Of a DNA stretch of 64,000 nucleotides, positions 1-12,414 are shown piece by piece; the first letter of the stretch is position 1; each line of letters begins with the position of its first letter. The stretch is from Xiphydria camelus (lineage: Eukaryota; Arthropoda; Insecta; Hymenoptera; Xiphydriidae), in contig OY783194.1 in assembly GCA_963678675.1 (NCBI GenBank), forward strand, positions 35,938,278 to 36,002,277, given 5' to 3'. Under the pieces are notes generated by a model. The model had not been told where the DNA came from and ran no database searches. It worked only from the letters and a program-made list of their open reading frames with translations. Made by a program: the position numbers and the translations under genes.

Positions 1-945
1 CGCATCGCGCGCGCCACGCGTCCAGTTCCTTCGTCCTCTCCGAGATCGCTTCGCGAAGCGGGACGGCAGGAAGTCAAGCCGGGTCAAGCCGGTAGAGTCG
101 CGTTCGACGTGACTCGCATCGCGGGTCGCGCGGGACGCTAACGAACGCTCATCGAGATGAGAACAGCTGCCACCGCTCGGTATTTCGTCGACGAAAGTGA
201 AACGGACACGCAATGCAACGGCCGCCCGCTGCGTTACGTCACGAGAGTTGCATCTCGCCAGGAGGCAACGAATTGTTGACGTGCCGTGACGCATTGCGCG
301 CGGCGCGTTATCGGGGCTCACTCCCACACGCGCGGCATAACTCGGACGATTATTACGACGGGAGATAACCGCTTCTTTTTTTTTGCTCCCTCGACCGGAC
401 AGCGGGGAAGCGTGACGACGCGCGGAAGAAATGTGGTCCTACCGAGGTGCTTCCAGGAAATTTTACGGGGTGCGCGCGCGCGCCTTTGTTCCGATCCATG
501 GAACTATTATCTTTCGCTATCTCTGTCCTCTGCGGCGGCGATGATCTGACGGTAAACACGGTACTTCGATGCAGTCGGTGAAGAAATAACGAGAATTCGG
601 ATAATGCTACGTTTCTCCAGAATTCACCAGATCAGGGACGATAATTCCGCGGTTCCGAGAAGGTGAAGAGAGTTATAATAAGTGAATCGGCGTTAACCGG
701 GGGTCGCGTGGAGCAATGGAACGAATAACGGAGAAGCGGCTGATAGTGGACTTCTGGGAACTACACTTGGGGCGATAATTTCGATACGGATTATTCGAGG
801 GATCGATATTCGCGCGCGGGTTATCTCGAGTACCTACATATTAGAATCCCCGTGATTGAAATTCGCGCGATAAATTTTACGCGCGATGTTGGCATTTCAA
901 TTTTTGTCAGTATACCCGGGCAACGTAATTTAGAAAGCTGTCTTT
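1..945. other. No gene recognised
   Basis: GC-rich, CGCG-rich DNA without a convincing exon or repeat pair. Open frames here are short and lack splice-site context. Confidence 0.6.
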
Positions 946-1090
946 TAGTCATTCGTAGACAGTCTGATGACTCGCTTTTCGATAACTCAGATTTCGAGTT
1001 GTCCAATATTTAGTCATCATTTGGTTGACATGAAATCTGAGTTAGGTAACAAAAAGTGAGACATTAGACTGCCTACGAATTACTTCAAGA
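946..1090. mobile_element. Short fold-back element (about 145 bp)
   Basis: AGTCATTCGTAGACAGTCTG and AACTCAGATTTC pair with GAAATCTGAGTTAG and GACTGCCTACGAATTACTT, with several mismatches. Single copy in the window. Confidence 0.6.
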
Positions 1091-1594
1091 TGACTCTTTG
1101 GATTGTGTTATCTGGGTGGGTACACAATATTCTCCTGCAGTCTCCTTGCCAGTCGATAAAAAACCCCCGGTAAGCAGCCGTCTCATTTTTCCACAAAGAT
1201 CGAAGATCGTCTCGACAGGCTGAACCGTACGATAATAATTATCGCGGCAAAGAAACATGACTAGATACTTCTCTCTCTCTCTCTCTGCTGCTTTCCCCGG
1301 GCTAGCTTTACTTTTCTCCAACCATCTAATCATCTTTGTAATTGTCATTATTATCATCTCATTATCATTATCGTCGTTATTATCTTTACTCTTATTATTA
1401 CTCTTACTAGATTTAAGTTACATATATTATTACTACTTTGTTATTTCAGTTATTCTTATTATTATTTCTTATTTAGTTATATCAATAACATTTAGTTAAT
1501 CCAATTTATTATTACGCTTATCATTACACTTATCTATTATTGCTGTATCTTTCTTTGTGGCGCTTAGAGGGCTTGCCCTAGGGCCAGATAAATG

Positions 1595-1620
1595 CATCTA
1601 TCTATCTATCTATCTATCTC
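1595..1620. repeat. (ATCT)n microsatellite
   Basis: Six tandem tetranucleotides. The preceding 1330-1520 is AT-rich low-complexity DNA made of TTA/ATT runs, and a (CT)n tract lies at 1270-1286. Confidence 0.85.
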
Positions 1621-4600
1621 TCTGCATCAGGCAGTAAATACATATACCCGCAATAAATACCGGTTGCGAATCTATTAGGAAAAAGGACGGCGTCTGGAAC
1701 GAGTCGCGCAGGACTTACCTATCAGTAGTCCGTCACAGATTTGTCGCGGGCGAGTGATCGATCGCGCGCGCGTTACCGACTCGTCTCGAACGCGGAGCGA
1801 CGCGCGTCTCGAATCCGCGTAATGAATTAAACGCGCGCGCACCCGTCGGTGACCCGTACAAATTCCATGAAATCATCTCCCCTAAATCTTCAGAGCCGCC
1901 GCCGTTTATTCAGACTTCGCTACACTGACTTTTTTTCTCGAACGGCTCGCGTCGTACTGACAGTTGGTTTCCATTAACCCTTCACCGGGGCGCGCTCGGT
2001 ACGAGGAAAGAAACTCGACTGTCACGTGCGCCAACGCGATGCGCGGCTTGTGCCTCGTAGAATTTTTTCCACGCTGCATAGGATCGACGATGAGTAAAGA
2101 ATCACGCGGGACAGACGGCGTGACGCTACGCGAGCAATTGATCAGTTGCACGTCGGAAACGGACGGTACATGTGTAGAAGCTCGCGTGACACAATAATTG
2201 TCATGTGTTTAACATTCTCGGAAGACTGCATCCTTCGATTTTTCCATTCAAACAGCGAGAAATGTAGAATGACTTAGGAATTGGAAAATTCATAATTTAT
2301 AGATTCCTACATTACCGACCGGCTCCAGTTCCACTCGCCCCTGCAGAATAGGCAACCAGTCGTGCCGTAGCTTATCCGGCACATCGCAGCGACATTGAAA
2401 TTGATCAATCAAGCAATCAAACGACGAATGTACGATTTCCGGGTGAAGCCTCGCTTTCGAACGCATTCGCGTAGGTATTTCTCGCAGCCCTCGCTACCGG
2501 TTCTTCGAGCGGTTCAGCGACGCGGTAACAGTTGGTCGCTATTACGAACGAGCACAACACACCGCCGCGGCGGCGGCGGCGCGTAGCTCGGCGTACAGCC
2601 GCATCGCATTCGGCGGGTTTGATGCCCGGTCACTCTCCCATGGAAAAGTCATACTTTACTCTGTGGTTCAAGGCTATCCCAGCCGCGTTTTATTCACCGC
2701 GACTCGCTGTTGCGCGAGTAAACTCCGCGCACGTCGGACCGGACTGCCATTACGAAGTTCCCGGTGCCGCGAACGGCGATGCAGCCGGGAGAGAGAGAGA
2801 TCGGCGGATTTTCGACTTTTACGACCGAGGACCGACGGGGATAGATGTAAGAAACCGGCAGAAAAACGGTGAACGGTCCGGCGAGAACGTTTCGATGGGA
2901 ATGCGCCTGCGAATATCGGTGTCTGACAATTTATTTACGGCGAACGAGAATCTATTTCCTCGCGGGAGGATGATGTATTTGAAGTAAATGGGGTTTTTAT
3001 GATACTTAAATTAAAAGGAAGAATATTTAAGATCTTCCTATTGGTTCGATAAGTCGTTTCTTCGAAATTAGTAAGTCCAACTCGAAAGTATCATTCAATT
3101 TCATCTAAATTTTTTTCCCTACCGAAAATTTCTCGAGACTAAAAATTCTGAAAAATTTATCAATATTCGCAATTCTGCTCGGATAAAGGAGTCCAGAAAT
3201 TCCTTTATTCGTGACTGAATCAACGGATGGAAAAATCCGAGGAATCCTCCGGAAGAAATGACGCAATCGCTTCGGACCGCCGTCACCGCGCGTATGTATG
3301 TACAAGGTTAAAAATCAATCGGAAAATGCTCTCAAACGATCTGTGTATCGCATGCACGCGAGTGCGTCATCGAGAGGCACGTCACGTTTCAACAACGTCC
3401 ACTCTCGTTCCTCCCAAGAGGATCGAGCACCAGATGCGGGATCTCGAAGACTATACATATATGTATACCTTTTCCACCGGGGTACGTTACATATGTATTT
3501 CCTGAACCAAAGCGATAATGCTATCGAGTACCAAATCAAACTTCGCGCATCTGTATCGCGCGCGTTGTAGGTGGACGTTTTTTTTTTACTGAACCCTCGA
3601 TTATTACGCTCGAAGAGGCAGCGAAGATACGATCGTGAGAGCAACGCTGTAAGCTATCCCTATCGAATTTCAAGAGCCTCCTCCGGTATCGCAAATGAAA
3701 ATAAAGGACGCTCGGCTGTCGCGAGCGAAAGTAACGAGATCTGTAACGATCGTCGACGGGGCGATTAGCTTCGTAATCGCGATCCGAGAGCGATTCGTTC
3801 TCACTTTCGTATATTTTATCTGGGTATAATAGATCCTCGGTGGTCGGAGGTATTATATATGTGGTGTTCCAACGATCGCTCGATTTAATCGATCAACTTC
3901 ACCGCGAAGATCGACTTCTTCTGACTTTCTCATTTCTTTGATAATACAAAATCTAGTTCTCTTGGTATCGCGGTATTCACTCGAACCACAGTTATCTCGA
4001 TACATGTTGACTTTTCATGTGTACTGGTATAAAACTTTTTTGTAGATCGAAGTGTAATCTTTAAAAAAGTATTATATATCGTATTTATCCAAAAGTTGAC
4101 GGGGAACGAGATAATACCGATCAAAGCGGACTCGTTCGTTCGTATTAAGTACCTATATAATATGATAATTCGGTTCTTCCATTCGACTTCCTTTTTATTT
4201 TAACATACATTATGCATCATGCGTCGGTCAAAAGTACAAGATATATTATGTAACTGTTGTGCCAAATCAATTAATTTCGCGATACCGATCAAGATGGACT
4301 TCCTCGTGTCGTAAGCGAGCCGAAATTCGCGCGTGTGGGCGTCGCGCGAACGAGGTTCCTGGTCTCGGTGGTTCACAGCGAAGCACGACGACGACGACGA
4401 CGAGAAAAGTAGGCGTCGCCGATGTAACGACGTATCATGCGTGAATCAACCGTAAACATATTTAATAGCACCGCTCCCCGGTTTATCCTCCGCTCTACCT
4501 CTCGCTGCCCCCGCCCATCGTCTATCGGAACGGCGGCGTCGTATTAATAGCATTCCTCTCCCTCGAAAATCATTCACGGTGGATCGCCGTCGCTCGGATT

Positions 4601-4869
4601 ATTGTCCTCTCCGCGCGCGGGGACGTATAAATATCCTGGCGGGTGGGGCGGCGCGTCGCCGTTTCGAGGAGCGAAGGGCAACAGGCGAGAGCGGCTCCCT
4701 GCAACAGGTGGTTTTCTTTACTCTACTCGCCGGAAGGCTACGCGCCTCGATTCTCACGCTGGACGAATCATAATTCACGCGCTTGCTCGTTCCCCCGGGG
4801 GGTCCGTTGCAATTAATCCGCGGTGAAGAATTTTTTTCGCTCGAATTTATACGCGGTGCAAGTGTAGGT

Positions 4870-5165
4870 GAGAGTTTCGAGGAATCGAATCTGTAGTCTT
4901 GCAGTGATTGAGGGAAAAATTATTTGGAATCGAGCGCTCGACCGCTCTATCTTGTGTATTTTTTCGCGCCGATTACGAAAAGCGTGGTTGTTAGATCGAT
5001 ATCTCGAAGGAAACATAAGATATCGGCGATTTTATGCGCGAAATATTTTTTCCCTCAGAAAATCATCGATATCTCGGTTTTCCTCTGGAATTTTTTCAAT
5101 AAATTGGCGATTTTCAGAATCAGCGTCGAAAAATACATCGTACAGAATGGTCGAAAATTAAATTT
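4870..5165. repeat. Dispersed single unit of the 320-bp repeat
   Basis: Contains TTGTGTATTTTTTCGCGCCG, GATATCTCGAAGGAAACATA, AAAATCATCGATATCTCGG and AATCAGCGTCGAAAAATACA in the same order as the array at 49.3-50.5 kb, about 44 kb away. Confidence 0.75.
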
Positions 5166-7548
5166 CAAATAGTTTCAACTTTTGCTAAGAATCGAAATCG
5201 ACCGAAAAAATTGCACTACAAAATCGGACGTGACCATATCATCCAGAGATAAAATCGTCCATTAACAAAACACCACCACGTGCGCGAGAATTTGCACGAA
5301 TTTTGCCGAAGAGTCGTCCGGAAGATCGAGATCGAGTGAAGCGCGATGGTATGAAATGATAATTTAATCTCGCGAGAGCGCTTCGCAATAGAGAAGACGG
5401 AAACCTGTCTCCCCGGTTACACGTATGTACTCCGCGCATCTTCTCCTCCGTGGCCGAAGAGAAAAACAAACGCAGACACGCGCGACGACTAGAGAAATCG
5501 CAAGACTTCGATAAATCAAACCCACTCGCGTCGAGTCGCATCAACATCACGTCCCATCTCTCCCTGCCGCGCGGTTTTCATCGACTCGAGATGATAGAAA
5601 GTAGCCCAGATTTCAGGCATTAACATACGATTTGTATGCAAACCCGGTCAGTCCATTTTCCAAGAGCGATGGAAATTGCCGTATAATGACGTCTGGGACT
5701 TCTCGCCGGGGGTATGTAGAGCGTACACGCGAGCAGGGAAGACCACACGGTGCGGTACCGCGCGCGTTTCTCGGCCGGTACGCACGCACGGGGATCTGCC
5801 AGGCGTATAAACGCGTATACAATGTAGCTCGGAGATCGCCTGGCAGCGGTACGCGCGTACCGTTGTCTCCCGAGAACATTTCCGCCGCCGTTTTCTTTTT
5901 CGGCTATCCGTGAGATCCATCGTGGCCGTGAACCAGAGAAAGAGACAGGGAGAAACGCGGAGTCGGCGAAGAGGACTCGTGAGAAACCTCGCGTCGGTCT
6001 CGTCGCGGATGGAAAAATGCATCCGGTCGTTGGAGGAGAAAATAATACCGCGCGCGCCCCCCTTTATCTCCGAGTAAATAAAACGGCTAAGCGTCGAACG
6101 GAGGTCGACCTTTCGCGCGTCGTGATCCAGGGTGTCGCCGCGGGGTGCGACGGAAGATCCGCGAGGAAGTTTCACTCTGTTTTTTCTCCCGAGGAACGAG
6201 AATAGCTCGCTGCTCGCCCCCCCTTCGCTACGGGGTAATATAATAAAAGCCGATCGTAAAAGCTGCGTCCGGTGCATCTGTTGTTTTTCTTTGCACATTT
6301 TCTCGTCTCGGGGGTACATTCGAAGATACACCCCCGGTGCACCGGGACCGTGACGTGCGCGTCAACGGGAAAATCCGTGATTTTTTCATCGCGCGACGAT
6401 CTAGGCAGCTTGAGAAATATACATGTAGATGGACTACTTGCGGCCGTTCATGCGCAACGAGCGTGAGAGTCTCGTTAGCGACGAAAATGAAGACTCGACT
6501 TCATCCGGCGACGGGAGCGAAGCTCGTCGCGAATTCTCGCGCGCGAACTCCACTCTTATCGCATTACGCTTAGGTGCGTAATTATACGCGTACACGCGAA
6601 CGCACTTCTCAACTTGTTCGTCGAGTCGCGCAGTGCGATGCGTGTAATCCGAGAGCGGAATAACGAGGAGCGTCGAACGCGACGGGGAAGTTAGCCTCTT
6701 TGGATATATATATTTCGCTCCTCGAAACGATCTCGCGCATTAATACTCGCGTATCAATCCATCGGATTATTGGAATCGAGGACTATTTGACGAAGAGACG
6801 AATAACGTGGGAAGGCACAGGGATTTTACACGAATTAAAAAATATATCGACATCTGAACGAATTATTTTATCTGAAATATCTCTTGAAAAAAATTCCTCT
6901 GCAAAATAATTCGAGCAAATATCCCAAAATCCGAAAGTCGCTTCTATTCGTCCCGCGCTGCACTCGAACGAACTCGGCGTTACGCAATCGACGTGTCACG
7001 CGAAAGAGAGACAATCCGAGTGATGAAAAACCCTCGGACCACTCAAACAAATCATACCCGAACCGGAAGTCCGAATTGAAAAGCCCGGATACCCAGATCC
7101 GAGATCCACATGTACTATAATACATATAACATGCGGGGCGATGAATATTAGACGTAATGAGATTACAAAAATGAGCGATTAGGGATGCACCCCGAACTTT
7201 ATCTCACCCGCAGTGTGTACCGTGCGAGGAAGGGTCGCGAACAATGCCCGTATGCGTATCCGTACAAAAGCTGTATACACGGTCCGTCATACAAGGCATA
7301 GAAAAGTCGTTTTCGTCACTCAGTGCGTAAAACTCGGTTTCACGGGCGTCCTCAACCCCGTCAACCTCGTATTTGACACTTAGTGACAAAAAATAGAATT
7401 CATTATAATAGGGCGTTTCGCGTCGTTTTAACTCGTGTGGTTGCCGCACTCGCTTCGCTCGTGCGGAAAACTTCGCACTCGTTAAAAACGGCGCTTCACG
7501 CCCTTATAACGAAAATATCTATCATCCATCGGCGAATATACCACATTA

Positions 7549-7752
7549 AACTAAACTTACTCGCCGGGAAAGAAACTCGAATCACTATTATCTCGTTATC
7601 TATTGGTTTTTGGCCCATGCTTATATAGTACTTTTTCGAAGATTACATTTTTATCTACAACAAACTCTCGTATCGATGTAGGCCAAAAGTTCATGGATAA
7701 TGAGATAATGACGATTTAAGTTTTTTTCCTGACGAGTAAGTTTAGCTTCATA
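7549..7752. mobile_element. Fold-back MITE family F, copy 1
   Basis: Arms ACTTACTCGCCGGGAAAGAA and its partner ending CGAGTAAGTTTAG; inner ATTATCTCGTTATCTATTGG pairs with CATGGATAATGAGATAATG. Other copies: 11864-12075 and 53384-53617. Confidence 0.82.
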
Positions 7753-8027
7753 CGATATCTGTGGCCGCGCCATCTACGGTGCACGCGTGCGGTGCATCGG
7801 CGCTGCACGATGCGCGCGAACGAGACGGTCCCCCCGCGTGTCCGTCCGCGATAAACCCGATGCATAATGTCCCGTCCACAACGGCGAATCGCATCGCGCG
7901 CCGGACGAGCGGTAAATACGTGCCATATCGCTCTCTCGCTCTCTCCTTCTCTCTCTAGGCGGGGGAGCGTAGCGGAAGGAGAAAGGGGGAGCGAGCGAGT
8001 GCGTAAGCGTAACACAACACAACTGAC

Positions 8028-8265
8028 CATTAGCCCGTAGATCCTCGTGCGTGGGTTGGAAATGCGAATGCTGGAGCTGGAATCCGTACGCCGGTAGCCA
8101 CGTATTAGAACCTTGGACGAGGCCCTGTTCGGATCCGGGAGCGGACGGCGTCGTCGCCAGCATCGTCGACGTCGGTGGCTCCTCCTCCTCCTCCTCTTCC
8201 TCGCTCGATTCTTCCTGGACCGGCGACTTGCCGCGCGACGTCGTCGTCGGGCTCGACTCGTTCAT
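8028..8265 (-). CDS. Possible first coding exon of an unidentified minus-strand gene (about 79 residues)
   Basis: Open frame beginning MNESSPTTTSRGKSPVQ, then an eight-Glu run, a Pro/Thr/Ser-rich segment, and the aromatic, Gln/His-rich stretch NTWLPAYGFQLQHSHFQP before PTHEDLRAN. The ATG context (GAGAGATGAACG) is reasonable. A candidate donor GTCAGT follows at 8027; reading on past it gives low-complexity, arginine-rich sequence that looks non-coding. The composition fits an N-terminal, intrinsically disordered part of a nuclear or regulatory protein, but no domain is present and no family is named. Downstream exons would lie to the left; none was recognised between 1 and 7700. It could still be a chance open frame in GC-rich DNA. 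Confidence 0.4.
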
Positions 8266-8486
8266 CTCTCACCGCGACGCGTCCTCCTGGTTTTGTTTTT
8301 TTTCTCGGTCATTAACCGTTCCCTCGAACTGTGAACCCCACCTCTTTCGCGTCGAGGGGCTTCCTGCCCTCTCTGCGCGCGGGGGCATCGTCGGGAGAGA
8401 AGGAGAGACGGCGGAAGGTCCGAGGTTAAAAAGTGTTCCCTTTTAGGCGCCGAGGAGGGGAGGAGGGAAACTGTTAACTCGCGACT

Positions 8487-9045
8487 GCAGGGCTCTCATC
8501 CGGTCAGATGTTAAAAAAATTGTGGATCTCCATGACTTCTTGTTTTAAAAAAAATGACCATCTTTTCCCATCTGAGCATTACGAAGGGATGAGAAAAAGC
8601 GGTCTAACGGTGTTTGTAATAAATTCGGTAGAGTTTTGAGGAAATAACGTTGAAAGAAAATTATTGAGATTTGCAATAGAAATGATTTATTGTTATAAAA
8701 GCACATCAAAATTGTGAGGTACGGAAGATTACACAAGTTAGATCACATTTTATCAAATAAATACCCTAAAAAAACTTCATCTCATACTACAAAAAACACG
8801 CGCTTCGATACCGATTGGTCGTGACGCGCTGTCATAACGACTTACAGAATCTGGACACTGACAGCACGACCGTCTCAACACTGAGAATTCGTATGAATTG
8901 TTGCAGCGTTTTTTTTAACGGTGGGAAGATATCGTGAAATTATTTGATGAAATCTTAAAAATAATGGCTTAAAAATAAAAATGACTTTTTACCGACTTGA
9001 TTGAAAAAATGACCAATCATTAAAAAAATAACCAAGTGGGAGCCT
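8487..9045. mobile_element. Non-autonomous DNA transposon family E, copy 1
   Basis: Left end GCAGGGCTCTCATCCGGTCA; right end lower-quality (ATAACCAAGTGGGAGCCTT). The interior aligns closely with 9546-10305 over GAGCATTACGAAGGGATGAG, AGTTTTGAGGAAATAACGTT and ACCGACTTGATTGAAAAAAT. Confidence 0.8.
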
Positions 9046-9545
9046 TACGACTGTGCGTAGAAGACCTCGGTTCGCTTTTTTCGTACAGTCTGGTCGATCG
9101 TAATCGACGGGAGGGATTATTAAAATCGATACACATCGCGATACGATCGAATTCTTATTTCGTTTCTAAACGCTTTATTTACGATTTCGATGCTGTCACG
9201 ATTCGTACGGAAGTCGTACACCTTCCGCGCGACCTTCGGCTTCATTTCGTGTACCAACGGCGAATCAACGTCAACTCGTTTGGAAGCCCCTCGAGAGAAA
9301 ATAGGTATAGGAAGGTCCCACATTGACCTTGTCTCGTGTACATGGTACGGTATGGAGATTATCGTCCATGCGGGCCTTGCCCGTTATAGAAAGGATTTAT
9401 GATCCCCTTCCCCGCGAAGCGTGTGTGAACGTACAGCGTCGCGAAGTCAGGATGAATCCGGCGCGATTACCATTCGATCGAATAGAAGCGGCTGTCTTTT
9501 TACGCGCGATTTCGACACGCCTGCACGGCGGTGCATCGACCATGA

Positions 9546-10305
9546 GCAGGGCTCCCATCCGATCAGATGTTCAAAAATAGTGAGTTTTTTGATGACTCCT
9601 TATTTTTGAAAAAAATGTTCAAAAACTGACCGATCTTTCTTCACACGGTAGAGAAACAGCAAATTTTAGTGCTTCGTCCAGTAGCGCTGAGACTCGAGCT
9701 CGTTTTCAAAAATTTGTACAGAGGAGACATTTTTATTTACTGTTGTAAGCGATAAAAAGAATAGTTTGCTTTGTAGAAATTCTTGAAAATGAGTCTTGAG
9801 TCTCAGCGCTACTGGATGAACCAGTAAAAACTGTTGTTTTTTTTCCCGTACATTTGAGCATTATGAAGGGATAAAAAAAGCGGTCTAATGGTATTTGTAG
9901 TAAATTCGATAAAGTTTTGAGGAAATAATATTGAAAGAAAATGATTGACATTTGTAATCGAAATAATCTATTTTCGTAAGAACACATCGAAATTGTGAGG
10001 TACCCGGAAGATAACAAATTAAATCACTTTTTAAAGAACAAATACCTTAACAAACCTTTCCTCGTACTACAAGAAACACGCGCAACAATACCGACTGCTC
10101 GTTACGCGCCATCAAAACGATTTACAGAACCTGGGCACTGATAACAACCATCTCAACATAGAATTCATAAGAATTGTAGCGTTTTAACGGTGAGAAAGTA
10201 TCGTAAGAAGATGAGAAATTATTTCACGAATCAAGTGATAAAATCTTAAAAATAATGACTTCTTTTTTACCGACTTGATTGAAAAAAATGACCGAGAGCC
10301 CTGCA
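9546..10305. mobile_element. Non-autonomous DNA transposon family E, copy 2, with nested element
   Basis: Left GCAGGGCTCCCATCCGATCA, right TGACCGAGAGCCCTGC, clear inverted termini. It is about 200 bp longer than copy 1, mostly because of a family D fold-back inserted near 9670-9822. Neither copy encodes a transposase. Confidence 0.83.
9670..9822. mobile_element. Fold-back MITE family D, copy 1 (nested)
   Basis: Arms CGTCCAGTAGCGCTGAGACT and AGTCTCAGCGCTACTGGATG. The same arms recur at 54926-55047. Confidence 0.8.
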
Positions 10306-11863
10306 AGAGCATCAACGGAAGGGCGTTGCCGCGGTTACGAGGCTCTCGAGCTCATTTACGAGAAGATGCGCGAGACACGCGCGGCTCGCTTCTATCTCAT
10401 CCGAGGTAACGGCAGTACCGCGAGGCACGTTCTCGCCGCGCGAGTGCAACGCTTTACCTCGAGCCTCCCGGAAGAACAGCTGATTCTCGAAACACGTCTG
10501 TTTTAAAGAATCGAGCTTCCCGCTTATTCCTCGCGCGCGTTGTAGGACGACGCGGAAGAGGAAATTTCGCCGCTCTCCTCCTTCGGCTTTCGCCGCGCAC
10601 GCTTCGCAGAGGCTGACGTACCTACCGAGACGGGACCCGATAAGGAGAGAGTCGGGAAAGAAAAAGTTCCTCGGTACGGGGAGAGACGAGGAAACGAATC
10701 GACGGAAACCGTTCATCGTACCACTTGGCGAAAATCGAGCAAATAACGATCGGTTTCGTAACGCGCGTAGACGTAATTCCCGCTATACGCCGCGAATGCG
10801 TCTATATACATATACCTACCCGGGGTGAGAATACGGAGCGAGCTTATCCCCGCGCGGGACGGTCTGTTGAATTGCGCGAAGAGAGTCGCCGACTGCGATT
10901 GACAAATAAACGAACGAGCGCGGAGGATGGAAGAGACGTCGGCGCGCAGTATTTTCGAAAGTGTTTCACAAATACTCGACGCCGAGCGGGTGAATCGACG
11001 ACTTTCCTGGCTGTCGAGTGAAAATTCCAATCGGTCGAGAAAATTTACAGCTACAATTTCCGGTATTCCTGCCGCATTTATTTACTCGAAGCTTTGCGAT
11101 ATCAGCGAAACGATAATTGCTTCCCGGTTCGAGTCCTCGGCGCAGAATTCCTCGTCTAGTCGCACTGTCGGACGATCCGCGCGAAATAACTCCGCAATGG
11201 AACGCGCACGTAATTCTTATCGAGGAGAACGTAACGTTATCGCGAGCACGTTTCTCTCGGTCCGCTACGGCGCCTACGCGTATGCATGTGTGTGCATGTA
11301 TTGCGCAATGCACGAAGACATTCCACGTGCACGCCGCATCGTGTTTTCGGTGTCGCGTGAGAAGGCACGAAACAAATCCCGCGCCACGCCCCTCTCGCCT
11401 TTTTACCGCTCGGGACGCGTGGATATATCGCTGCCGACCTCCGCATGTAAATTGCAAGTTCGCGAAATGCCGCGGTGTACCTACGTGCACCCTACGAAAA
11501 GGCAGCAGCGATTCTCGCTGCGAGGGAAGCTACACGCCGCGCGAAATGCATTCCACGAGCATTGGTCACGTACACGGCTCCCTTTGCGGGCGGTGTCGCT
11601 ACACATCAAGGTGGATTTCCGACCTTGTCGCGCGTTAAACGCGTGCGGGAAAGAAAAACTACCATCTCCAAGTTGTTTTTCTCTCGCTCGACTACTATAA
11701 TGCGCGCGAAAAGTTCGGTACACGCATGTAGCGTAGGAAGGCGTACAGAGGAAGGAAAATCGAGATCGCTCGAACAGAGTGCCGCACCTGCCGGCCGATC
11801 GAGTCGACTGCAAACAGTGTTCCGTAGCGCTCATTCTTTTCCGTCGCCACTGCGCGCCTCTAT
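10306..11863. other. GC-rich non-coding DNA
   Basis: Long overlapping open frames in several frames on both strands, all Arg/Ser-rich, as expected from high CpG content. No splice-bounded exon was seen. Confidence 0.6.
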
Positions 11864-12075
11864 CATATAATGTTACTTACTCGTCAGGAAGGAAACTTCA
11901 ATCGCTATTATCTCACTACCTATGAGCTTTTGGTTCAACTTGTATAATACTTTTCGGAAGATTAGGTTTCTATCTATAATAAAGTCTTATATCGATATAG
12001 GCCAAAAATGCATATATGATGAGATAATAATGATTGAAGTTTCTTCCCTGGCGAGTAAGTTTAGCTTCACGTGAT
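11864..12075. mobile_element. Fold-back MITE family F, copy 2
   Basis: TACTTACTCGTCAGGAAGGA and the partner CCTGGCGAGTAAGTTTAG. It ends 8 bp before the family G element at 12084. Confidence 0.82.
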
Positions 12076-12083
12076 ATTGTATA

Positions 12084-12414
12084 CACTGAGAGAAAAATGA
12101 TATATTTTCGAGTAAATCTGCGATCGTTTTTGAATGTGTCATTTAATTTCTTACGTAAATACGGTGATTAAATATTCTACGCTGAGAAAAACAATGGTAT
12201 TTAAATTCAATTCAATTCAATTGACGTTTGCAGGCGACAGAATGCAGAATTAGTTGCTCCGACTGATAAATTTGGTTATAACGATTAACGGCTATTTGAA
12301 GGAAACAGACCGTAGTCCATTCGAGTCAATCGTTAGTCCAAATAACTTGATCTGGAGATCTCCCCCACCCGTAACTGTCGATTTAGTCAAATCTATTACA
12401 TTTTTCTCTCAGTG
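12084..12414. mobile_element. MITE family G, composite of two element starts
   Basis: CACTGAGAGAAAAATG start and CTCTCAGTG end with TA flanks. A second internal start (GCTGAGAAAAACAATGG) at about 12181 begins a block matching, in reverse, the element at 41165-41376. Confidence 0.75.

Larger units (their letters stand above)
1091..7548. other. Non-coding, mixed GC-rich and AT-rich DNA
   Basis: Apart from the simple repeats near 1.3-1.6 kb and the dispersed repeat unit at 4870-5165, nothing is recognised. A 227-codon open frame on the minus strand near 5648-6331 is compositionally like the surrounding CG-rich DNA and has no domain. Confidence 0.6.

Noticed and set aside
1257..1499. An 80-codon frame of Leu/Ile/Ser/Tyr resembling a membrane peptide
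   Set aside because: Translation of TTA/ATT and CT simple repeats; no conserved feature.
5648..6331. A 227-codon minus-strand open frame
   Set aside because: Same CG-driven composition as its surroundings; no initiator or splice context.
10927..11700. A 257-codon plus-strand open frame
   Set aside because: Overlapped by long frames in other phases and on the other strand, with low-information composition.
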